A stretch of DNA of 9,833 nucleotides from Candidatus Nanopelagicales bacterium (GTDB lineage Bacteria; Actinomycetota; Actinomycetes; S36-B12): assembly GCA_023264215.1 (NCBI GenBank), contig JALQSY010000052.1, forward strand, positions 1-9,833, given 5' to 3'. Positions 6,121 to 9,833 of this stretch are shown here, in pieces; within the stretch, counting starts at the first letter, position 1, and every line of letters starts with the position of its first letter. The notes beneath the pieces are model-generated. The model had not been told where the DNA came from and did no database searches. It saw only the letters and a program-made list of their open reading frames with translations. The translations under genes and the position numbers were made by a program.

Positions 6121-6140
6121 GTTGAGGGTCCTTTCCTTCC

Positions 6141-6375
6141 TCAGTACCAGAACGTGATCTGCTTGGGCAATCGTTTTTTTTCCTCGGCGCACAGCAGGCC
6201 CATCAGGGCTGCTTCCGCCTGCTGGACGCAGACCGCGTCGCCGAGCGCGGCAAGTCGGCGTCGGTCCAGCTGGGCGGCGCGCCCATGAGCCGTTCGATAA
6301 ACCGAGCCCGTCGAGATCCTCGAGCACGTCATCGAGCCCTCGGCGCTCGAGGCCCGGGACGCTCCCGATCCTCAC
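6141..6375 (-). pseudogene. Frameshifted C-terminal remnant of a cytosine DNA methyltransferase
   Basis: The end of a phage-type cytosine methyltransferase can be read here, but in different frames. One frame gives RFIERLMGAPPSWTDADLP (about 6308-6252), matching the phage block PRFVEWLMGFPxGWTD. A second gives RLAALGDAVCVQQAEAALMG (about 6253-6194), which is motif X (R-x-x-x-LGNAV-x-P-Q-x-A), and continues to FWY and TGA 6141. One indel near 6250 would rejoin them. Upstream, a GTG at 6375 overlaps the preceding stop as GTGA but opens a third frame (VRIGSVPGLERRGLDD). The rest of the enzyme is absent. ATG 6332 in the motif X frame has GAGGG upstream, so a 63-aa peptide could still be made. A sequencing error could explain one shift, but not the missing bulk. 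Confidence 0.6.
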
Positions 6376-6665
6376 CGGGCCGCGTCGAGTTCGCGCTTGC
6401 GCACGAGCTCGTCCAGGCACAGCGACGCCATGGTGGCGTGCCAGTACGCGGCACACGGGGTGCAGAGGCGCCGCGGGTCGAGGGCGCTGAACGGGCGGAA
6501 GGCCCAGCCCTTCTTGCGCTCAGCGAACGTCAGCGCGCGATCGTGCTCCTGCTTGATGCAGGACTCGCCCTTGTTCAAAACGCATGGGATCGTGTTCGAA
6601 CACAGCGCCGTGGCGAGATCCACGGCGGTCTTGCGGAGGTTGATCAACTGTTCGTCGGTGGTCAT
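6372..6665 (-). CDS. Hypothetical 97-aa phage protein with Cys pairs
   Basis: From ATG 6665, with AAGGAG 5 bases upstream, and overlapping a micro-ORF stop as ATGA. The N-terminus is a helix (DEQLINLRKTAVDLATALCS). Cys22, Cys28 and Cys36 precede a basic region, then LCTPCAAYWHA (C68-x2-C71 and a His at 75) and a final helix (LCLDELVRKRELDAAR). The CxxC with neighbouring Cys and His could bind zinc, but spacing is irregular. Similar small Cys-containing proteins are common among phage early genes; no specific family is recognised. Confidence 0.72.
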   Translation of the reverse strand: MTTDEQLINLRKTAVDLATALCSNTIPCVLNKGESCIKQEHDRALTFAERKKGWAFRPFSALDPRRLCTPCAAYWHATMASLCLDELVRKRELDAAR

Positions 6666-6733
6666 GTCATCTCCTTGTGCTGCTTGCGAGCGGTCGCCAG
6701 TGCTTGTGGCGCGTGATCGTCGCTGGTGGTCAT
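6662..6733 (-). CDS. 23-aa micro-ORF with ATGA overlaps at both ends
   Basis: ATG 6733 overlaps the previous stop (ATGA) and TGA 6662 overlaps the next ATG (ATGA). The peptide is MTTSDDHAPQALATARKQHK followed by EMT. The Shine-Dalgarno for the next gene (AAGGAG) is inside its last codons. It shares the MTT start with both the next gene and the 25-aa ORF. The double overlap is unlikely by chance, so it is probably translated, perhaps mainly to carry ribosomes across the gap. Confidence 0.5.
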   Translation of the reverse strand: MTTSDDHAPQALATARKQHKEMT

Positions 6734-7356
6734 CGGTCGGACTTTCCTGCGTGGCACTCGGCCAGGATCCGGCACCCCAACGCGAGGACGTGGTCGGACT
6801 TGCCCTTGTAGAACAAGGCCTGAGCGGCGTGGTACACGGCGTACACCGCGGCGTTCTGATGCCGCATGGAAGCGTTGCAGGCAGCGTCGACGACAGCCTG
6901 CGTGGGGTCGATCATCATGGCCGCGTCACGGGCGCGCGATGCAGCATCCCTCGCCGCGGCCAGGTCGCTGGCCGACTCGCACGCGGCGGCGTGGTTGTCC
7001 AGCCCGATGGTTCGCAGTGCGATCGGCAGGACCTCGCGGATCGTCCGCAGAGCGAACCGATCGCGCCACTCCGGCGCGGCCGAGGCATCATCGAGCAGGG
7101 CCAGCGGGAGGCAGTGCTCGGTGCGCGCCTCGTCGGAGGACCACACCCCGTCATTGAGGGTGCGAACAAACTCGCCGACGATCTCGCATCCCGCAGGGTG
7201 GTCGGTCCACTCCTCGCCGGTGGCCACGGATCGCAGCTCCTCGGCACACACGGCACAGCTGCCCGGTTCGTGGGCGCCGCGACGAAGGACGCCGCCGAAG
7301 GTGGCGAGGATCTCGCGCAGGGTCTCGAGCTTCAGGGCCTGATTGTTCGCGGTCAT
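6730..7356 (-). CDS. Conserved phage hypothetical protein (GE-W-x-D-x-P / WSSDE-x-RT family)
   Basis: The product is 208 aa from ATG 7356, with GTGGAG about 8 bases upstream. It contains GSCAVCAEELRSVATGEEWT (32-51, with a CxxC pair), DHPAGC, FVRTLNDGVWSSDEARTEHC and LPLALLDD, a middle EWRDRFALRTIREVLPIALR, then a long Ala-rich helical end (AACESASDLAAARDAASRAR). I recall phage and mobile-element proteins with the same order (a Cys pair, GEPWSD-x-P, LNDA-x-WSSDE-x-RT, and an Ala-rich helix), but their function is not known to me. The Ala-rich end may be a coiled coil. It follows a 90-bp gap with repeat elements and is followed by an ATGA overlap. Confidence 0.75.
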   Translation of the reverse strand: MTANNQALKLETLREILATFGGVLRRGAHEPGSCAVCAEELRSVATGEEWTDHPAGCEIVGEFVRTLNDGVWSSDEARTEHCLPLALLDDASAAPEWRDRFALRTIREVLPIALRTIGLDNHAAACESASDLAAARDAASRARDAAMMIDPTQAVVDAACNASMRHQNAAVYAVYHAAQALFYKGKSDHVLALGCRILAECHAGKSDR

Positions 7357-7370
7357 CGTGTCTACTCCAC

Positions 7371-7436
7371 GGCCAACTCGGCCTGTTTATTCCGTTTGCG
7401 TGACGCTTTCCGCTCGACGCTCTACGGGCGGGGGCG
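7371..7436. promoter_or_regulatory. Intergenic element before the 208-aa gene: partial repeat plus GAATAAAC and inverted repeat
   Basis: On the minus strand this gap reads, in order, a 14-base match to the 42-bp repeats (7423-7436), GTCACGC (7398-7404), a 5-base space, GAATAAAC (7385-7392), and a short inverted repeat GGCC-GAGTT-GGCC (7371-7383). The same GTNACGC-N5-GAATAAAC order occurs at 8363-8382. A promoter, operator or processing site is possible. Confidence 0.45.
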
Positions 7437-7446
7437 GTGGGCGGGG

Positions 7447-7743
7447 TCAGCCGACGAACGGCACCTCGGTGCGAACGCGGCCGCTTCGGCCGACCAGCGC
7501 ATCGTCGCGCGCGTCGATAACGGCGCGGAGCACCGCAGGCTGATGGCAGTGGGCCGCAATATCCCTCGACATCCAGCAGTCGAGGCTATCGCCCTCGGTC
7601 GGGCCCACAAAGCCTGAAAACATCGAGCCATCGTCGTACGCCAGCACAACGCAGGCGCCGTCCACCTCGCGGGTGCCGCCATCCCACCAGGCGGTCGAGG
7701 GCTCGTACGACACAATGAGGGTCTGAGTTTGAGGGGTGCTCAC
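7447..7743 (-). CDS. Hypothetical 98-aa phage protein
   Basis: Begins at GTG 7743 (VSTPQTQTLIVSYEPSTAWW); an in-frame GTG at 7761 lies inside the 42-bp repeat and is less likely. The protein is mostly beta-like (ACVVLAYDDGSMFSGFVGPT) followed by EGDSLDCWMSRDIAAHCH and a helix-strand end (AVLRAVIDARDDALVGRSG). There is no known motif and no clear ribosome site apart from GAGGG close to the start. Coding character is supported by ordinary amino acid use and the tidy gene layout. Confidence 0.6.
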   Translation of the reverse strand: MSTPQTQTLIVSYEPSTAWWDGGTREVDGACVVLAYDDGSMFSGFVGPTEGDSLDCWMSRDIAAHCHQPAVLRAVIDARDDALVGRSGRVRTEVPFVG

Positions 7744-7752
7744 ACGCCCTCG

Positions 7753-7794
7753 AGCCCGCACGCTCGGCCTTGCGGCTGCGTTACGGGCGGGGGC
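7753..7794. repeat. 42-bp perfect direct repeat, copy 1
   Basis: Identical over 42 bases to 8017-8058; a further 10 bases (tcacacgccc, 7740-7749 and 8005-8014) match just to the left. Both copies lie between a stop codon and the next start on the minus strand. The repeat includes GTAACGC and an inverted repeat (AGCC-c-GCA ... TGC-GGCT, 7753-7777) able to form a hairpin with one bulge. Its end overlaps the start region of the 98-aa gene. Confidence 0.85.
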
Positions 7795-7798
7795 GGGT

Positions 7799-7813
7799 GG
7801 GGGGGGGGGGGGG
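7799..7813. repeat. Run of 15 G (plus strand)
   Basis: An uninterrupted G15 lies directly after (on the minus strand) the stop of the 61-aa gene and before repeat copy 1. Long homopolymers of this sort slip during replication and sequencing, so its length is uncertain. Confidence 0.75.
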
Positions 7814-7999
7814 TCAGGCGCGACGCCAGGACGCGGAAGCGTCCGAGGCGATGCGCCGCACTAGCCCGTTGTTGGTCTCGCGTGCGATCCGGCGCATGAT
7901 CGCGGCCTTTTCGCGCGCTGTCGTTGCTCGCTCGAACAGCCGCACCATGCGGACGGTGGCATCGGCGAGCGTGTCCAGGGGTCGATACTTCGTGGTCAT
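7814..7999 (-). CDS. Hypothetical 61-aa helical protein
   Basis: ATG 7999 is preferred (MTTKYRPLDTLADATVRMVR); GTG 8008 in frame would add three residues and directly follows the repeat. The product is basic and probably all helical (LFERATTAREKAAIMRRIAR, then ETNNGLVRRIASDASASWRR). No family is recognised. It could be a small nucleic-acid-binding protein by charge alone. It shares its upstream 42-bp element with the next gene downstream. Confidence 0.55.
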   Translation of the reverse strand: MTTKYRPLDTLADATVRMVRLFERATTAREKAAIMRRIARETNNGLVRRIASDASASWRRA

Positions 8000-8016
8000 G
8001 GTGGTCACACGCCCGA

Positions 8017-8058
8017 AGCCCGCACGCTCGGCCTTGCGGCTGCGTTACGGGCGGGGGC
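8017..8058. repeat. 42-bp perfect direct repeat, copy 2
   Basis: Second copy of the element at 7753-7794, 264 bases away, in the same orientation. It fills most of the 74-base gap between the 86-aa and 61-aa genes. Confidence 0.85.
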
Positions 8059-8073
8059 TTGAGGGCGCAGCGG

Positions 8074-8334
8074 TCAGCGGGCGAACCGAGCGGCGCACTC
8101 CGCCGAACAGTAGGCGATCGTGATCCCAGGCTTGCGGACCACGTGCACGATCGCGTGCGTGCTCACGTGCTGGCGGCCGCAGCGGCACGCGCCCATGTAC
8201 GGCAGGCCGTCGAGGTAATCGCCGAGGTACATGGCGACGGGGCGGGCGAGTGCGGCGGCGGCGTTGTTCGTGCGATGCCGGTGTCCGCAGCTTCCGCGGA
8301 CGGATCCGCAGCAGGTGTATGTCGTCTTGGTCAT
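8074..8334 (-). CDS. Small Cys/His-rich phage protein (CCGSVRGSCGHRHR motif)
   Basis: The product is 86 aa from ATG 8334, with GAAGGA about 6 bases upstream. It begins YTCCGSVRGSCGHRHRT (residues 6-22), a block I recall near the N-terminus of uncharacterised phage proteins, followed by an Ala-rich helix. The second half has GACRCGRQHVSTHAIVHVV (48-66) and ends AYCSAECAARF, a YCSxxC-type treble-clef (TRASH/MYND-like) finger. Together there are up to two possible zinc sites. It is probably a small structural zinc protein, perhaps binding nucleic acid or protein; function unknown. Confidence 0.72.
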   Translation of the reverse strand: MTKTTYTCCGSVRGSCGHRHRTNNAAAALARPVAMYLGDYLDGLPYMGACRCGRQHVSTHAIVHVVRKPGITIAYCSAECAARFAR

Positions 8335-8345
8335 TGTGATTCCTT

Positions 8346-8370
8346 CGACGGAACGACCGTCGGTTTATTC
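8346..8370 (-). promoter_or_regulatory. GAATAAAC motif plus hairpin before the 86-aa gene
   Basis: On the minus strand GAATAAAC (8370-8363) is followed at once by a perfect hairpin, CGACGG-TCGTT-CCGTCG (8362-8346), then GAAGGA and the ATG at 8334. The stop of the upstream gene lies within the motif (TGAATAAAC). The stem-loop is next to the ribosome site, so it could affect translation or protect the mRNA 5' end. Confidence 0.5.
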
Positions 8371-8650
8371 AGCGCGCGTAACGGATTTCTCCGACCCCGA
8401 GATCGTCGGCATTGAGCGCGACAGTGAGCAACCCGCACAGCCGCTCCGCATCGTCGACCGACAGGGTCAGCCAAGCCAAGCAGACAGTATTGGCACGGGG
8501 GGGATCGGCTGCGGTATTGGCGTGGATCTCGATCCGCACGGAACTGTTGCCGTACGGCTTGGCAGGCCCGACAGCCGCGACGCGAGTGTCGCCGCAGTAT
8601 TCCGCCCCGGTCATGATCAGCAACGAAGATCCATCGACGAGAAGCTGCAT
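8369..8650 (-). CDS. Hypothetical 93-aa phage protein
   Basis: ATG 8650 has TGGAGGG about 9 bases upstream. The N-terminal half is strand-rich (MQLLVDGSSLLIMTGAEYCG, then SSVRIEIHAN). The C-terminal half reads VCLAWLTLSVDDAERLCGLL TVAL, a strand followed by a D/E-A-x-x-L helix as seen in many small phage proteins. No specific family or function is recognised. Confidence 0.62.
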   Translation of the reverse strand: MQLLVDGSSLLIMTGAEYCGDTRVAAVGPAKPYGNSSVRIEIHANTAADPPRANTVCLAWLTLSVDDAERLCGLLTVALNADDLGVGEIRYAR

Positions 8651-8718
8651 TTACAAGCGCCCTCCAAACGGCGCTGGCGTGCGCAGCAGCTTGAGGGAGC
8701 TGCTCGCGCAGGCCGGCG

Positions 8719-8760
8719 CCGGGGTCCAACGGGGGACCCCGGGCGGAGGTAAGGATACCT
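8719..8760. terminator. Hairpins downstream of the Cys-rich gene
   Basis: Two inverted repeats follow the TAG at 8762 on the minus strand. The first is AGGTA-N4-TACCT (8747-8760). The second is a strong 9-bp stem with a 6-base loop, CCGGGGTCC-N6-GGACCCCGG (8719-8742). No T run follows, so a classical intrinsic terminator is not shown; a partial terminator, mRNA 3' stabiliser or processing site is plausible. Confidence 0.45.
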
Positions 8761-8761
8761 G

Positions 8762-9496
8762 CTAGGCGGCGCGGGCGTCCAGCGCCGGCGAGCGGCGAGC
8801 CTTGCGGGCCGCGGGCCCGTGGTCGGGAAAGTAGGCGACCGGCCGCTCAGGGCCCGCCGATCCCTCGCATAGGGCGCCGCGCTTGCTACTCGCGCAATCG
8901 TTGCACGTGTAGCGGATCCCGCGCTGCGCGGCCGCGATCGCGGGGCAAAGCACGGCGCGGTGGCCATCGGCCAGCTGGTAGGTGCCCGTGGTTCCCGCCG
9001 GCATCACCAGCGCGGGGCGAAAGCCGGCGCGGATCGCTTCGTTGGCCTCGCCGATCGATTTCTCGACCGATGTAGTGCTGCCGACACTCGCGCAAAGCGA
9101 CGTGGCAAGGTGCGGGGCTTCGCGCCAAAAATGCGTGTAGCCAACAACCGCCAACCCGGAAAGATGCGCGTAGTGCATCGCCAAGCCCAGCTCGCGCTGG
9201 TTCGCCCGGGCCGCGTCGCCCAGTGCGGAGACGCGGAACATGCGGGCTTTCTTGGATCGGCGGTTGATCGCTCTGCGCCAATGGTAGCGGGCTCGGGACC
9301 CGTCACGGGCCACGGTGCTTTGCACCGATGCATGGCCTAGCAGCGGGGTCCCATGTTGGGCGTAACACTCAGACTCCAGCAACGGGCAACCCCTACAGGA
9401 TGCTTTGCTTTCCTCGCGAGTGAACCCCACATACAATGTGGGAACGTCGCCTGTTTTGTCGTTAGTGACCCGCGCGACTACCGCGAAGTCAATCAT
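8762..9496 (-). CDS. Cys-rich phage protein, DUF7227/Gp88-like
   Basis: The 244-aa product starts at ATG 9496 with a perfect AGGAGG 7 bases upstream and is the first gene of the leftward series. Key blocks are DKTGDVPTLYV (13-23), SCRGCPLLESECYAQHG (33-49, with C34, C37 and C44 in a C-x2-CPL-x5-CYA pattern), RMFRVSALGD (85-94, the conserved G-D), LAVVGYTHFWRE (115-126, the 'YTH' block), then CPAIAAAQRG (184-193) and YTCNDCASSKRGALC (196-210, three more Cys). This order fits phage proteins I know as DUF7227 or Gp88-like; Cys spacing suggests bound iron-sulphur or zinc, and a link to radical-SAM-like folds has been suggested for related families, which I cannot confirm. Its function is unknown. 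It uses TAG, while nearly all neighbours use TGA. Confidence 0.78.
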   Translation of the reverse strand: MIDFAVVARVTNDKTGDVPTLYVGFTREESKASCRGCPLLESECYAQHGTPLLGHASVQSTVARDGSRARYHWRRAINRRSKKARMFRVSALGDAARANQRELGLAMHYAHLSGLAVVGYTHFWREAPHLATSLCASVGSTTSVEKSIGEANEAIRAGFRPALVMPAGTTGTYQLADGHRAVLCPAIAAAQRGIRYTCNDCASSKRGALCEGSAGPERPVAYFPDHGPAARKARRSPALDARAA

Positions 9497-9541
9497 TCAT
9501 TTGCCTCCTATGTTACAGTGTCTCAGACGTTGGGCCGGCCG

Positions 9542-9549
9542 GTTTATTC
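9542..9549 (-). promoter_or_regulatory. GAATAAAC motif before the Cys-rich gene
   Basis: Third copy of GAATAAAC on the minus strand, preceded by TA (TAGAATAAAC) and followed by the GGCCGGCC palindrome, about 46 bases upstream of ATG 9496. The other copies are at 8363-8370 and 7385-7392, each also followed by an inverted repeat. Confidence 0.4.
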
Positions 9550-9551
9550 TA

Positions 9552-9570
9552 CCGGGGCCCCGGTTTTTTT
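9552..9570 (+). terminator. GC palindrome followed by T7
   Basis: CCGGGGCCCCGG is a perfect 12-base palindrome directly followed by seven T on the plus strand, the layout of an intrinsic terminator for rightward transcripts. A further GGGGCCCC lies just after. A near-complete inverted copy of the arm is at 9814-9833. Confidence 0.45.
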
Positions 9571-9690
9571 GGGGCCCCGTGGGGCCCGTGGGGGCCCCGC
9601 CGTCGTCTCGCGTCCTATTCGAGGGTTCAGACGGTGGGGCAGGCCGAATATTCTAGTCCACAACGTTTTTCTGCAAACATTCTACAAGGG

Positions 9691-9712
9691 CCCAGGATGG
9701 CCCAGGATGGCC
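9691..9712. repeat. Tandem 10-mer cccaggatgg, two units
   Basis: Two exact units plus cc. Another ggccgaatat shared with 9642-9651 begins at 9709. Such iterated sites next to AT-rich DNA are seen at origins and at regulator binding sites. Confidence 0.5.
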
Positions 9713-9720
9713 GAATATAT

Positions 9721-9748
9721 ATGGCCGGTAGTCTACCATTAGGGCCAT
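9721..9748. repeat. Nested inverted repeat
   Basis: ATGGCC (9721-9726) pairs with GGCCAT (9743-9748), and inside them GGTAG-T-CTACC (9727-9737) is a perfect 11-base palindrome. It directly follows the TATATAT island. An operator or a cruciform-type origin element is possible. Confidence 0.45.
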
Positions 9749-9813
9749 GGATAAAAGAGACTGTGAGCCATCCTAGAAGGCCTAAGGTGGGCTGGAAAAT
9801 AAACACGGCCCCC

Positions 9814-9833
9814 CCCCAAAAAAAACCGGGGCC
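9814..9833 (-). terminator. Terminator-like arm cut by the right edge
   Basis: On the minus strand this reads GGCCCCGG followed by eight T and a G run, the mirror of the element at 9552-9574. It would end leftward transcripts arriving from beyond the window. The palindrome is incomplete because the window stops. Confidence 0.35.

Larger units (their letters stand above)
9524..9656. repeat. Degenerate 29-bp direct repeat pair
   Basis: Copies at 9524-9552 and 9628-9656 match at about 21 of 29 positions by eye, sharing cagacg at one end and attcta at the other. On the minus strand each reads TAGAAT, then a GC-rich part, then CGTCTGA. The 104-base spacing is close to ten helical turns. Confidence 0.45.
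9497..9833. promoter_or_regulatory. Gene-free control-like region
   Basis: No credible gene lies in these 337 bases. They hold AT-rich islands in GC-rich surroundings (tattcta, gaatatatatgg, ggataaaaga, ggaaaataaac), GGCC-rich palindromes, a tandem cccaggatgg pair, two degenerate 29-base direct repeats and inverted terminator-like arms. TAGAAT occurs three times on the minus strand (about 9549, 9653 and 9681) and could be a -10 element. The leftward gene series must begin here or further right. An origin is also possible. Confidence 0.5.

Noticed and set aside
6121..6456. RecT as a 390-aa protein starting near 6456
   Set aside because: The extra N-terminus is an Arg/Pro-rich shadow of the 97-aa gene and of MTase remnant frames; ATG 6120 has a good ribosome site and the RecT homology starts there.
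7423..8058. CRISPR array from the 42-bp repeats
   Set aside because: Only two full copies, 264 bases apart with a gene between them.
8331..8729. 132-aa ORF from TTG 8729 across the gap
   Set aside because: Its second half is an Arg/Cys-rich shadow of the 93-aa gene; the 93-aa gene has a better start and composition.
7385..9549. AATAAA as a eukaryotic polyadenylation signal
   Set aside because: The gene content is bacteriophage and the motif lies upstream of starts, not after stops alone.

Overview
The window is a GC-rich stretch that reads as part of a double-stranded DNA bacteriophage or prophage genome. Every credible gene is on the minus strand, so transcription runs from about position 9500 down to the left edge. 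The phage assignment rests on a Zn amidase endolysin, a RecT annealase beside a YqaJ exonuclease, a Dam-like (D12) methyltransferase, a stand-alone DnaA domain IV protein, and many very small genes packed end to end. The host cannot be identified; high GC and frequent GTG starts fit many high-GC bacteria.

Right edge (about 9497-9833): a gene-free control-like region with AT-rich islands, palindromes, a tandem 10-mer, two degenerate 29-nt direct repeats, and GC palindrome plus homopolymer (terminator-like) arms in inverted orientation. The minus-strand gene series starts just left of it with a Cys-rich, Gp88/DUF7227-like protein (9496-8762).

Middle right (8650-6372): a run of small unknown proteins. 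The gaps here are longer and carry repeated non-coding elements: a 42-bp perfect repeat present twice plus a partial third copy, a GAATAAAC motif followed by an inverted repeat in front of three genes, and a run of 15 G.

Centre (6375-4171): a degraded 3' remnant of a cytosine methyltransferase, then RecT and YqaJ as a two-gene recombination module, then a 43-aa gene.

Left (4178-1): an unknown 220-aa protein with a strong internal start, a 29-aa ORF, the DnaA domain IV-like protein, the endolysin, an HCAAGW-motif protein, the D12 adenine methyltransferase, a chimeric small protein that begins with cytosine methyltransferase motif I, a possible CopG/RHH-type DNA-binding protein, a 25-aa ORF, a truncated cytosine methyltransferase, a DUF6948-like protein, and the start of a Gly-rich repeat protein that runs off the window. 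From 4302 to the left edge, most junctions are 4-base GTGA/ATGA overlaps or similarly tight, which suggests one translationally coupled series.

The most unusual points are the separate fragments of cytosine-5 methyltransferase (two 5' pieces, one 3' piece) beside an intact D12 methyltransferase, the isolated DnaA DNA-binding domain, the very small ORFs that fill gaps with overlapping stop/start codons, and the repeated intergenic elements. All function calls come from reading motifs by eye; no database search was run.
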